A stretch of 34,518 bases of DNA from CAZVED01 sp964626205 (GCA_964626205.1 CAZVED010000008.1:1-34518); one strand, 5' to 3'. Positions 23,078 to 30,458 are shown, counted from the first letter of the stretch. The notes: generated from the letters alone by a model not told the origin. Made by a program: numbers and translations.

Positions 23078-24007
23078 ATGTCTACCGTCAATGCACCGAA
23101 AATTCGCAAAGCCATCATCCCGGTCGCCGGTCTCGGCACCCGCTTCCTTCCCGCGACCAAGGCGCAACCGAAGGAGATGCTTACCATCGTCGATAAGCCG
23201 GTCATCCAATACCTCGTCGAAGAGGCCGTCGCGAGCGGTATCGAGCAGATCATCTTCGTCACGAGCGCGACAAAGCGCTCCATCGAAGACCATTTCGACC
23301 GCGCATTCGAACTGGAGACCCGTCTTGCCGCTGGCAGCAAGAACAAGGAACTCGAAGAGGTCCGGCGCATCACGAGCCTCGCGTCGTTCGCCTACGTCCG
23401 CCAGCAAGAGCCCAAAGGCGACGGCCATGCCATTCTCGCCGCACGCAACCTCGTCGGCAGCGACGAACCGGTGGCGATCCTCTTCGGCGACGACGTCGTC
23501 GACAACGACCCACCATGCCTGCGACAGCTCATGGACGTCTACGAAAAATACCGCGACCCAGTCATCGCCGTGACACAAGTTCCTAAGCGCGACATCAACC
23601 GATACGGCTGCCTCGGCGGAACGAAGATCGATGCGAAGACGCTCGAAGTGACAGAGCTCGTTGAGAAACCCGACCCGAAAGACGCACCATCCGACCTTGC
23701 CATCATCGGCAAGTACATCATCACCCCGGAAGTCTTCGACGCGCTGGAGCACGCCAAGCCCTCCAAGGGCGGCGAGATCCGGCTCATCGACGCCTTCGAT
23801 GCCCTGCTCGGCGAACGCTCGATCTACGCGCATCGTTACGACGGCAAAAGGTACGACTGCGGCAACAAGTATGAGTTCCTCATCGCCTGCGTGGAGTACG
23901 GCCTGAAACATCCCGATGTGAACGGAGACGGACGATTCTCCGACTATCTCAAGGCGACCTACGGACCGAAGAAAGCACCATCGAAGAAACCTCGACGACG
24001 CGTATGA
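23078..24007 (+). CDS. galU: UTP--glucose-1-phosphate uridylyltransferase
   Basis: GalU makes UDP-glucose from UTP and glucose-1-phosphate, feeding glycan synthesis. The 309-residue protein has the nucleotide-binding signature AGLGTRFLPATKA (17-29) with PKEM following, the VDKPVIQYLVEEA segment, GDGHAIL, FGDDVVDND and GGEIRLIDAF, in family order and at typical length. The ATG at 23078 fits the family N terminus and its -10; a TTG nine bases earlier would overlap the -10. Its stop overlaps the next gene's ATG (ATGA), so the second solute-binding protein and probably the pilin genes follow in the same transcript. Its product may serve the flippase/ligase glycan pathway elsewhere in the window (inference). 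Confidence 0.96.
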   Translation: MSTVNAPKIRKAIIPVAGLGTRFLPATKAQPKEMLTIVDKPVIQYLVEEAVASGIEQIIFVTSATKRSIEDHFDRAFELETRLAAGSKNKELEEVRRITSLASFAYVRQQEPKGDGHAILAARNLVGSDEPVAILFGDDVVDNDPPCLRQLMDVYEKYRDPVIAVTQVPKRDINRYGCLGGTKIDAKTLEVTELVEKPDPKDAPSDLAIIGKYIITPEVFDALEHAKPSKGGEIRLIDAFDALLGERSIYAHRYDGKRYDCGNKYEFLIACVEYGLKHPDVNGDGRFSDYLKATYGPKKAPSKKPRRRV

Positions 24008-25422
24008 TCAACGGACACCAGCGCCAGAACCGACATCTTCTCCTCCCGCTTCTCGCCGTCGTGCTGCTCTTCGGCGGCTTCGGCTGTCGCGGAGCAACGA
24101 GTCCGGAAGCGCAGGAGGCCGCGAAGCCGTTCACGCTGACCTACTGGCGCGTGCTCGACGACGTGGATGTCCTTACGCCCGCCATCAGGAAGTATCAGGC
24201 GCTGCATCCGAACATCCGCATCGACTATCGTAAATTCACCCTCGCAGAGTACGAGAACGAACTGCTCAACGCGCTCGCGGAAGACAAGGGGCCGGACGTG
24301 ATGAGCCTTCACAACACCTGGCTCCCCCGCTGGCAACCGCGACTCCTCCCTGTTCCAAACGTTCTCAACGTCGCCTACCAAGAAACGCGTGGTTCCATCA
24401 AAAAAGAGACCGTCACCGTGCTCCGCCAGATTCCTGGCATGACCGTTCGTAGGCTCGCCACGGAGTTCCTCCCGGTCGTTTCCCAGGACGTCATCCTCAT
24501 GGCCGAGCAGGCCGATCCGCGCGCACCGCTCGTCCCGCGCATCTACGGCCTCCCGCTCTACGTCGACACGATGGTGCTCTTCTACAACCGCGACATGCTC
24601 AACGAGGTCGGCATCGCCTCGCCAGCGACAGACTGGAAATCCTTCCAGGACCACGTGAAGCTCATCACCCGTCTCGACGAGACCGGCGCCATCATCCGCT
24701 CGGCTGCCGCGCTCGGCACCGCAGACAACGTTGAGCGCGCGACAGACATCGTCTCTCTGCTCATGATGCAGAACGGCGCGCCGATGGTCTCCGACGCTGG
24801 CACGGTCACCTTCGACCGCTACCCGCCACAGCTCGCCGGACGGCAGTACCCCCCGGGTGCGGAAGCGCTCATCTTCTACACGGACTTCGCCAACCCGGCC
24901 AAGGAGGTCTACACCTGGAACGACAAGATGCCGAACTCCTTCACCGCGTTCACGACCGGACGCACCGCTTACTTCTTCGGCTACGCCTACCACATTCCTG
25001 CCATTCGGGCAGCGAACGCACGTCTGAACTTCGGCACCACCGGCTTCCCGCAGATTACCGGCAACCCGCCCGTGCACAACGCCAACTACTGGGTCGAAAC
25101 GGTCTCGAACAAGACACCGAAACCGAACGAGGCATGGGAGTTCGTGCAGTTCGTTACTGCCGCCGAACAAGCCGAAGGGTACCTCACCGCTGCACGCCGA
25201 CCGACCGCGCTCAACGCGCTCGTTCCGAAGCAACTCGAACACCTCGACCTCGGCGTATTCGCGGCACAGCTCCCGTCGACACGCAGCTGGTACAAAGGTA
25301 CGGACATCCGCGCCACCGAAGACACCTTCCTCGACATGATCCGTCAGACACTCGCTGACGAAGCCGATCCGGGGCGCATCGTGGAGCTCGGCGCGATCAA
25401 AGTCAACCAAACCATCCGCTGA
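24004..25422 (+). CDS. Extracellular solute-binding lipoprotein (family 1), paralogue B
   Basis: A 472-residue lipoprotein with a lipobox ending at C28 (FGGFGC). It shares the pattern of the 21625 protein along its length: TLTYWRV, KYQALHPNIRIDYRKF, KGPDVMSLHNTW, IYGLPLYVDTMVLFYN, SLLMMQNGAPMV and EAWEFVQFVTAAEQAEGYLTAARRPTAL. Binding-protein fold is clear, ligand unknown, and again no ABC permease or ATPase is nearby. It overlaps the galU stop by 4 nt and is followed one base later by the first pilin gene. Position at the head of the pilin array suggests a surface role linked to that system, which is inference. Confidence 0.9.
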   Translation: MINGHQRQNRHLLLPLLAVVLLFGGFGCRGATSPEAQEAAKPFTLTYWRVLDDVDVLTPAIRKYQALHPNIRIDYRKFTLAEYENELLNALAEDKGPDVMSLHNTWLPRWQPRLLPVPNVLNVAYQETRGSIKKETVTVLRQIPGMTVRRLATEFLPVVSQDVILMAEQADPRAPLVPRIYGLPLYVDTMVLFYNRDMLNEVGIASPATDWKSFQDHVKLITRLDETGAIIRSAAALGTADNVERATDIVSLLMMQNGAPMVSDAGTVTFDRYPPQLAGRQYPPGAEALIFYTDFANPAKEVYTWNDKMPNSFTAFTTGRTAYFFGYAYHIPAIRAANARLNFGTTGFPQITGNPPVHNANYWVETVSNKTPKPNEAWEFVQFVTAAEQAEGYLTAARRPTALNALVPKQLEHLDLGVFAAQLPSTRSWYKGTDIRATEDTFLDMIRQTLADEADPGRIVELGAIKVNQTIR

Positions 25423-25423
25423 T

Positions 25424-25948
25424 ATGATCCTCTCCCGCAACCATCGCGCCGCAACCATCGCGCTCACGCTCTCCGTCGTCCTCATGGGCGCGTTGCCGGC
25501 CTTCGCCGCGCTCGTCCCGGACTGCGCGCTGCGAGCTGGCACCAACCCGCCAGGACTCGACTGCGTCCTCCTCACTTTTGCCGGCATCGCGCAGCTCATC
25601 CTCGGCATCACCGGATCTTTCGCGCTCCTCATGTTCGTCTACGGCGGTTTCCTCATGCTCTCCTCTGCAGGTGAATCTTCAAAGGTCGAGCAAGGAAAGA
25701 CCGTCCTCCGGAACGCCGTCATCGGCATTCTCATTATCTTCACGTCCGGCTACATCGTGCAGTACGGCATCTCCACGCTGGAAGGGCGCGCAGGAGGAGC
25801 CAGCGGCAGTGGCGAGAGCGCGACTTCGCGCTGCGAGCAAGAGAACCCCGGCTATACCTGCCGTGTACCCGCCCCGGAAGAACGCGGGAGTTGCATTACC
25901 GGCCTCTGCCCTGGCGGCGCGGAAAACGTCTGCTGTCCAACCAATTGA
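25424..25948 (+). CDS. VirB2/TrbC-like pilin 1 with cysteine-rich tail
   Basis: A 174-residue protein: signal peptide to about residue 28 (LPAFA), a first core transmembrane helix (LLTFAGIAQLILGITGSFALLMFVYGGFLML), a short polar loop (SSAGESSKVEQGK), and a second helix (NAVIGILIIFTSGYIV). This is the type IV secretion system pilin layout found in Patescibacteria. Unlike its neighbours it has a C-terminal tail of about 50 residues with seven cysteines, ending ENVCCPTN, possibly a disulfide-stabilised exposed domain. It begins one base after the solute-binding protein stop and is 8 nt from the next pilin. Confidence 0.85.
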   Translation: MILSRNHRAATIALTLSVVLMGALPAFAALVPDCALRAGTNPPGLDCVLLTFAGIAQLILGITGSFALLMFVYGGFLMLSSAGESSKVEQGKTVLRNAVIGILIIFTSGYIVQYGISTLEGRAGGASGSGESATSRCEQENPGYTCRVPAPEERGSCITGLCPGGAENVCCPTN

Positions 25949-25956
25949 CCTAGCCT

Positions 25957-26424
25957 ATGACGAACGCCTTCCGTATCACACGTCACTTCCTGCTTACCGC
26001 CGCATTCCTTAGTATCGCGTTGTTTGTCATTTCGACTCCGACGAACACGCATGCCTCGAGTAACGGTCGCCTGCTGGCTCAAGCTGATGCGCCAGAACAA
26101 ATATCTGAACCAGCAGCAAACACCCCGACCTCCGGTAGTGATGACGGGGCGCCCGTCCGCAAGCTTACGCCACGCGGCATCGGCAATGTCTCCCTCCAAG
26201 CCCTCGCCGGACGGTTCGTAAACCTCTTCGTCGGCATCAGTGGATCGGTTGCGCTGCTCATGTTCGTCTACGGCGGGTTCCTCTGGCTCACCTCCGCAGG
26301 CGACGACCAGAAGGTCAATAAGGGCCGCAGCGCCATGACATGGGCGGTCATCGGTCTCATTGTCATCTTCGGTGCCTATGCCATTCTGAGCGCGCTCTTC
26401 TCCGCGCTTGGTGTCGCAGCCTAA
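25957..26424 (+). CDS. VirB2/TrbC-like pilin 2
   Basis: A 155-residue protein with an N-terminal signal segment (about 1-32), a polar acidic/Pro-rich stretch (about 35-70), and the paired-helix pilin core: SLQALAGRFVNLFVGISGSVALLMFVYGGFLWLTSAGDDQKV, then a helix ending IFGAYAILSALF. The conserved YGGFLW-TSAG turn is present. The long N-terminal spacer differs from other members. The stop is 11 nt before the next ATG. Role: presumptive major or minor subunit of a conjugation/secretion-type pilus, by family. Confidence 0.85.
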   Translation: MTNAFRITRHFLLTAAFLSIALFVISTPTNTHASSNGRLLAQADAPEQISEPAANTPTSGSDDGAPVRKLTPRGIGNVSLQALAGRFVNLFVGISGSVALLMFVYGGFLWLTSAGDDQKVNKGRSAMTWAVIGLIVIFGAYAILSALFSALGVAA

Positions 26425-26435
26425 CCCCCACCGCC

Positions 26436-26816
26436 ATGCGTCTGACACTTCTCCTTCTTGCCGGTCTTGCCACGCTTACCCTGCTCATCACCCCAACACC
26501 ATCCTTCGCCGGCTCCCTGAGTGACCCGACGGGGAGAAACGAACAGCAGGTGACCCTTAACAGCTCGCCGTTTAGGCCACTGGGAAACACCAGCGTTCAA
26601 GGCATCATCGGCCGCATCATCCAATTCGTTCTCGGTCTTACCGGCGTCATCGCCCTCGTCATGTTCATCTACGGCGGCTTCCTCTGGATGACGGCCGCCG
26701 GAAGCAGCTCGCGGGTCGAACAGGCGAAAAAGACCCTTGTCTGGTCCACACTTGGCATCATCGCCATCTTCAGCGCTTATGCTCTCGTGAATCTCGTCAT
26801 CAGCGCCTTATCCTGA
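26436..26816 (+). CDS. VirB2/TrbC-like pilin 3
   Basis: A 126-residue protein with a signal peptide ending near TPSFA (about 25), a polar segment, and the two-helix core containing VIALVMFIYGGFLWMTAAGSSSRVEQAKK and a second helix ending FSAYALVNLVI. The ATG at 26436 is chosen because the upstream frame overlaps pilin 2. A rho-independent terminator follows, so the galU-led transcript probably ends here. Confidence 0.85.
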   Translation: MRLTLLLLAGLATLTLLITPTPSFAGSLSDPTGRNEQQVTLNSSPFRPLGNTSVQGIIGRIIQFVLGLTGVIALVMFIYGGFLWMTAAGSSSRVEQAKKTLVWSTLGIIAIFSAYALVNLVISALS

Positions 26817-26821
26817 ATACC

Positions 26822-26860
26822 AAAAAGAGGGCCGCTCCTAAGGGGGCGGCCTTTCTTTTT
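26822..26860 (+). terminator. Terminator after pilin 3
   Basis: GGCCGC / GCGGCC stem extended by an A5/T5-type outer stem, followed by TTTCTTTTT. Confidence 0.85.
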
Positions 26861-26864
26861 ATAG

Positions 26865-26938
26865 GAAAATAAGGTAAAATAAGGACATACCACACTATTG
26901 TGGATATCTTTAATCCTTATTCTCGTAAGGGTGCCTAT
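26865..26938 (+). promoter_or_regulatory. AT-rich leader of pilin 4 with repeated AAAATAAGG
   Basis: This stretch is markedly more AT-rich than its surroundings. It contains AAAATAAGG twice in tandem (26866-26884) and several possible -10 hexamers, for example TAAAAT near 26875 and TATTCT near 26920. A promoter for pilin 4 is likely, but its exact position is not decidable by eye. Confidence 0.45.
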
Positions 26939-27325
26939 ATGCTCAAGCACACGATTAACAAAGCTGCGCTCGCAGTGACGACGTTCTCTCTTGCAGCGCT
27001 CCCGATGCTCGCCAAGGCCCAGGTCACGACCGAAGAGATCTTCGGAGGTCAGGACATTGCCGGCGAACTCGGCCAGTCCGATGCGGACATCCGCGTCACC
27101 GTCTCCCGCGTGATTCGCGCGTTCATGGGCCTTCTCGGTCTCGTGGCCGTCGTCATCATCTTGCTCGGTGGCTTCAAGTGGATGACCGCTGCAGGTGCAG
27201 ACGAGAAGGTGCAGGAAGCGAAGAAGCTCATCATCTCGGGCATCATCGGCCTCATCATCATTCTCTCCGCCTACGGCATCGCCGAGTTCGTGATCAACGC
27301 GATCATCACCGGCCAGCAGGGCTGA
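26939..27325 (+). CDS. VirB2/TrbC-like pilin 4
   Basis: A 128-residue pilin with signal peptide to about KAQ (28), a polar segment (TTEEIFGGQDIAGELGQSDAD), then helix FMGLLGLVAVVIILLGGFKWMTAAGADEKVQEAKK and helix ISGIIGLIIILSAYGIAEFVI. The GGFKW variant of the YGGFLW turn distinguishes it. It stands alone after a terminator with its own AT-rich leader and is followed by a strong GC hairpin without a T-run. That isolation, with what looks like a dedicated promoter, suggests separate and possibly higher expression (major subunit?), which is inference. Confidence 0.87.
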   Translation: MLKHTINKAALAVTTFSLAALPMLAKAQVTTEEIFGGQDIAGELGQSDADIRVTVSRVIRAFMGLLGLVAVVIILLGGFKWMTAAGADEKVQEAKKLIISGIIGLIIILSAYGIAEFVINAIITGQQG

Positions 27326-27337
27326 ACTAGCCCTCTC

Positions 27338-27359
27338 CCCTGACCCTCCTGGGTCGGGG
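27338..27359 (+). terminator. GC-rich hairpin after pilin 4
   Basis: A 9-bp stem (27338-27346 with 27351-27359, one T-G wobble) with loop TCCT and no T-run. It may stabilise the pilin 4 transcript end or act as a weak terminator. Confidence 0.5.
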
Positions 27360-27423
27360 ATCGCACCGCCAAGCGCGATGCGGCCCTCGACTCGGGATCA
27401 TAGAATCCACGGCACCACCACCT

Positions 27424-27885
27424 ATGACACTACGCCCACCCGCGACACGCCTGACTTTGATGCTTGTAGCCCTTGTCATGCTGCTCGTGACCCCGACGGC
27501 CGTCCTTGCCGTCAACACCGGCTTAGAAGCCACGCGCGCGGCGGCAGATCTCCCGCAGACCACCATCGATGCCGGCATTGGTGGCATCATCTCCGCGGCC
27601 ATGGGGCTCGTCGGCGTGCTCTTCCTCGTCCTCATGATCTACGGCGGTTTTCTCTGGATGACGGCAGCAGGTAACGAAAAGCGCGTCGAAAGCGCGAAGA
27701 GCATCATGGTCTCGGCAGTCATCGGTCTTGCTATCGTCTTCGGCGCCTACGCCATCACGGAGCTTGTCTTCTCCACCATCGCGCCATCGACCTCGACAGG
27801 CGGAACAAGCCCGCAAGAAGCATGTGTCGCAAGCGGTGGAACTTGGGCGCCACCCACCCCAGAAGGACCTGGCCTATGTTTCTAA
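27424..27885 (+). CDS. VirB2/TrbC-like pilin 5 with short Cys tail
   Basis: A 153-residue pilin with a signal peptide ending near VLA (about 29), the core helices (MGLVGVLFLVLMIYGGFLWMTAAGNEKRVESAK and SAVIGLAIVFGAYAITELVF), and a C-terminal tail (CVASGGTWAPPTPEGPGLCF) with two cysteines that could form a loop. Its last 10 bases overlap the start of pilin 6, implying translational coupling. Confidence 0.85.
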   Translation: MTLRPPATRLTLMLVALVMLLVTPTAVLAVNTGLEATRAAADLPQTTIDAGIGGIISAAMGLVGVLFLVLMIYGGFLWMTAAGNEKRVESAKSIMVSAVIGLAIVFGAYAITELVFSTIAPSTSTGGTSPQEACVASGGTWAPPTPEGPGLCF

Positions 27886-28313
27886 AAAACACACAAATCT
27901 TCCGCGGCATGCTCCTCCGAACCATTGCGGCACTCACGCTTTTCTCTCTTCCGCTCGTCGCCTCTGCGCAAGACTCTCCGCTTGACCGAGCGCGCGGCGT
28001 CGCTGGTGCGGGCGGCATCTCGACCGGCACCTCGCTTCCCGTGCTCGTCGGCAACATCATCAGCGCCGCGCTCGGACTCCTCGGCGTCGTCATGGTCGTC
28101 CTCATCATCTATGCCGGTTTCCTCTACCTCACGGCTGCTGGAGACGACAAGAAGGTCGATACCGCGAAGGCAATCATCAAAAACGCCATCATCGGTGCAG
28201 TCCTCATCTTCACGGCCTACGCCATCACGAGCTTCGTGGTCAGGGAGCTGACACGGGACCGCACAGTCGAGAACGCCGTCGATGGAGCAGTCAACGAACT
28301 GCAAAATAACTAA
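27876..28313 (+). CDS. VirB2/TrbC-like pilin 6
   Basis: A 145-residue pilin: signal peptide ending VASAQ (about 32), then the core with IYAGFLYLTAAGDDKKVDTAK and a second helix ending FTAYAITSFVV, and a charged tail (RELTRDRTVENAVDGAVNELQNN). The DNA of its core is virtually identical to that of pilin 7, with 152 bp unchanged. The start at 27876 overlaps the pilin 5 end; another ATG at 27909 is possible. Confidence 0.85.
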   Translation: MFLKNTQIFRGMLLRTIAALTLFSLPLVASAQDSPLDRARGVAGAGGISTGTSLPVLVGNIISAALGLLGVVMVVLIIYAGFLYLTAAGDDKKVDTAKAIIKNAIIGAVLIFTAYAITSFVVRELTRDRTVENAVDGAVNELQNN

Positions 28314-28739
28314 AGCTCTAGTATTGGGTCCAAGAACGCGCTACCATTATCCATAAGCACCAACCCTTTAATCTCATCATATGCATAAGCTCAATAAGCT
28401 CGTCGCCAGCGCCTCCACGCTCCTGCTCACCCTCCCGGTCACGGCTTTTGCCGCCACCGCTGAAGAAATCCAACGGGATCTCGATGCGGCTGGTGGAGCA
28501 GCGTTCGGGCAAGGTGCTGTCGGCGGCGCCAACTCCCTCCCGGTCATCATCGGTAACATGATCAGCGCTGCGCTCGGACTCCTCGGTGTCGTCATGGTCG
28601 TCCTCATCATCTATGCCGGTTTCCTCTACCTCACGGCTGCTGGAGACGACAAGAAGGTCGATACCGCGAAGGCAATCATCAAAAACGCCATCATCGGTGC
28701 AGTCCTCATCTTCACGGCCTACGCCATCACGAGCTTCGT
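28086..28739 (+). repeat. Near-identical duplicated core of pilins 6 and 7
   Basis: Positions 28059-28237 and 28561-28739 (offset 502) differ at only two synonymous bases near the left end; 28086-28237 and 28588-28739 are identical over 152 bp. The flanking parts of both genes have diverged strongly, which points to gene conversion or a recent partial duplication. Confidence 0.95.
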
Positions 28740-28779
28740 CGTTGGCGCCATCACCGGCGCAGCGGGTAGTGGGGCCTAA
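28381..28779 (+). CDS. VirB2/TrbC-like pilin 7
   Basis: A 132-residue pilin: signal peptide ending TAFAA (about 25), a polar segment (TAEEIQRDLDAAGGAAFGQG), then the same core as pilin 6 and a short Gly/Ala tail (GAITGAAGSGA). A weak promoter-like pair lies in the 67-nt gap upstream. A strong terminator follows, closing the array. Confidence 0.87.
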   Translation: MHKLNKLVASASTLLLTLPVTAFAATAEEIQRDLDAAGGAAFGQGAVGGANSLPVIIGNMISAALGLLGVVMVVLIIYAGFLYLTAAGDDKKVDTAKAIIKNAIIGAVLIFTAYAITSFVVGAITGAAGSGA

Positions 28780-28803
28780 GTGGCATCAGTCCTCTTGGAC
28801 ATC

Positions 28804-28834
28804 AAAACGTCCGGCAACCATGCCGGACGTTTTT
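28804..28834 (+). terminator. Terminator closing the pilin array
   Basis: A 12-bp stem AAAACGTCCGGC / GCCGGACGTTTT (28804-28815 with 28822-28833) followed by T. Confidence 0.9.
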
Positions 28835-28853
28835 GTTTTCCCAAAAATCACCA

Positions 28854-28895
28854 AATAAAAAAGAAGGCCGTCGGGAGTATCCCTAGGGCCTTCTT
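28854..28895 (-). terminator. Terminator of the lipoprotein pair
   Basis: On the minus strand, a 9-bp stem AAGAAGGCC / GGCCTTCTT (28895-28887 with 28869-28861) followed by a T6 run. It ends the unit starting at the 30277-30305 promoter. Confidence 0.85.
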
Positions 28896-28916
28896 ACTCG
28901 GAGCTGTGGCAACCGG

Positions 28917-29501
28917 TCAGTACCGGCGCAACAAATTCCGATCAATGTGGAAGACGTGGAAGTTATCCGCGCCTCGCGGATGGTTCCACACCGCATGGGT
29001 GTCGAACTCATCCACCTTGGTCCACCCCATCCCGCGCGGCGCAAACGCCTCGCCGGAGATGGTGTGCATGCCGGTCTCCTCAAGGAACACCCACGCATTG
29101 GAGCGCGGAGGAATCCCTTCGTAGACCGTCTCGCCGTTCACCGACAGCTGTTCGCCGTCGATGTAGACGCGCATGGTGTACTCCGTCTGGTTCTTCACCA
29201 TGACAAGGAGCGCACCAGCATCGCAGCCACGGACCGGACGGTCCAGCATCGCGACGCCCTGCGGAGGGCAGTCGCCGAGCCCGGCCATGCCGACATTGTC
29301 GTTCATGCCGAACAGGTTCCCGAGACCACGCGCGATCGCGGAGTCTCGGCCGTCGCGACGCATGTTCGGGTTCGCCGAACGGATGCGCGCTTCGTGCATC
29401 GCGTCGACCTCCCGCTGTGAGCGAAGCGGCCGAGCGGTGATGCAGCCGGAAAGCACCGCGAGAGAAAAGAGCGCCACCAACAGATTCGTCATCTTGATCA
29501 T
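28917..29501 (-). CDS. Lipoprotein of unknown function
   Basis: A 194-residue predicted lipoprotein: a hydrophobic signal with lipobox LAVLSGC, C20. The mature part has an Arg-rich, disordered-looking start, a GLGNLFGMNDNVGMAGLGDCPP segment, and a C-terminal beta-rich part (LLVMVKNQTEYTMRVYIDGEQLSVNGETVYEGIPPRSNAWVFL) that reads like a small beta-sandwich surface domain. I recognise no family. The ATG at 29501 has a GGAGG Shine-Dalgarno at good distance. It follows another lipoprotein gene (61-nt gap) in the same unit. Confidence 0.8.
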   Translation of the reverse strand: MIKMTNLLVALFSLAVLSGCITARPLRSQREVDAMHEARIRSANPNMRRDGRDSAIARGLGNLFGMNDNVGMAGLGDCPPQGVAMLDRPVRGCDAGALLVMVKNQTEYTMRVYIDGEQLSVNGETVYEGIPPRSNAWVFLEETGMHTISGEAFAPRGMGWTKVDEFDTHAVWNHPRGADNFHVFHIDRNLLRRY

Positions 29502-29562
29502 CGTATCCTCCGAAGGCCAGCTTTGCTGACCTGGTATTCCGTGTTGAACTGCGTGGAGAGCG

Positions 29563-30179
29563 TTATTGCCCTTCCACTTCGCGGATCATGTCTGCCATCG
29601 CATCGACAGCTTCGTCACGCTCACGCTTGGCGCGTGCCGCTTCTTGCCGTGCGGCTTCGAGCTCGGCAGCGGTGTCGCTGCTGGTCTCTTCACTGCTTGC
29701 GCTTGGTGCCTGCTGGTTGCCGTCGAAACGACCTCCGGGAAGCGGCGCCATCATGCCTTGGCCGTAGNNNNNNNNNNNNNNNNNNNNNNNNNNNNNNNNN
29801 NNNNNNNNNNNNNNNNNNNNNNNNNNNNNNNNNNNNNNNNNNNNNNNNNNNNNNNNNNNNNNNNNNNCTGGTTGCCGTCGAAACGACCTCCGGGAAGCGG
29901 CGCCATCATGCCTTGGCCGTAGTGCCTCCAGCAACGGTTGCCGTAGCACCCGCCCTGGAAGAAGGGCATGCGACCCTGCATCACCAGATCCTGCTGGGTC
30001 TGCGCGGCCGCAGACCGCTGCACGAACGCGCCCGTCTCCCGAAGCAATGCCTCGGGGTTGGTGCTGCGTCCGGAGTAGCTGACCTGCGTCGAGCCCACCG
30101 TGGTCGAAGCCTCGGTGTGTGCGCAGCCCGTCGTCGAAAGCAGGGCGACCATCGCTACCATCATCAGTACTTTGTTCAT
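29563..30179 (-). CDS. Lipoprotein of unknown function, interrupted by artefactual N gap
   Basis: The reading frame is broken by 100 Ns, but 55 identical bases flank both sides of the gap (29713-29767 and 29868-29922). Removing one copy plus the Ns leaves 462 nt in a single open frame: a 153-residue lipoprotein. It has lipobox LSTTGC (C19), a Ser/Thr-rich N-terminal stretch, a central patch FFQGGCYGNRCWRHYGQG with two cysteines, and a C-terminal charged helix (AAELEAARQEAARAKRERDEA) likely to form a coiled coil. No family is recognised. The ATG at 30179 has a strong GGAGG site and the gene is first in its unit. Confidence 0.78.
29713..29922. other. Assembly gap: 100 Ns flanked by identical 55-bp ends
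   Basis: Ns occupy 29768-29867. The 55 bp before the gap (29713-29767) are repeated exactly after it (29868-29922). An overlap of exactly 55 is a common assembler k-mer size, and 100 Ns is a standard placeholder. The two contig ends overlap and nothing is missing. Confidence 0.93.
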
Positions 30180-30276
30180 CTGATCCTCCTCTGCCCTGTC
30201 TGGGCTGCAGAATGGTTTGTTGCCTCGATTGTCAAGGCGTCACGTCCGTACCATCGGTACTTCAGTGAACATTCGC

Positions 30277-30317
30277 ACTATAGCATAAACATGCGGTTTT
30301 GTCAAGACTGGCTGACA
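30277..30317 (-). promoter_or_regulatory. Strong promoter P1 of the lipoprotein pair
   Basis: On the minus strand: upstream box TGTCAG (30317-30312), 6 nt, -35 TTGACA (30305-30300), 17-bp spacer, extended -10 TGC-TATAGT (30282-30277). Near-consensus. The same arrangement, TGTCAG-N6-TTGACAAAA, is found at promoter P2 (32931-32971). Confidence 0.9.
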
Positions 30318-30378
30318 GGTTTTTTCGCTTAATAGAGCGAAAATGTTCATTTAAGGCGAGTGGTGCGTTGCGAAAGTA

Positions 30379-30396
30379 TAAGCTGGACACGGGTAC
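30379..30396 (+). repeat. Intergenic repeat copy A1 (variant)
   Basis: TAAGCTGGACACGGGTAC. It differs from the A2/B copies at two central bases and is followed by AAAATAAGG. It is in the same orientation as A2. Confidence 0.7.
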
Positions 30397-30399
30397 CAA

Positions 30400-30411
30400 A
30401 ATAAGGCGGAA
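30400..30411 (+). repeat. Dispersed 12-mer AATAAGGCGGAA, copy 3
   Basis: Identical to the copies at 7372-7383 and 11999-12010. A related AATAAGCGGGAA follows at 30419. Confidence 0.6.
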
Positions 30412-30436
30412 ACGAGAAATAAGCGGGAAGAAATAG

Positions 30437-30458
30437 GCTGGATGCGGGTACAAGCTTA
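30437..30458 (+). repeat. 22-bp inverted repeat, left copy (A2)
   Basis: Starts GCTGGATGCGGGTAC and is identical to the reverse complement of 32994-33015. The two copies enclose the two-gene unit at 30520-32822 and its promoter. Confidence 0.88.

Noticed and set aside
23959..25632. 557-residue open frame on the minus strand
   Set aside because: Covers the antisense of galU end, the second solute-binding protein and pilin 1; composition and lack of domains show it is a shadow.
25424..28779. CRISPR array or satellite repeat
   Set aside because: The repeated segments are coding paralogues with full open frames, not short direct repeats with spacers. No CRISPR was seen anywhere in the window.
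29523..30332. Plus-strand frame through the N gap
   Set aside because: Artefact of Ns read as unknown residues; antisense to the intact lipoprotein gene.
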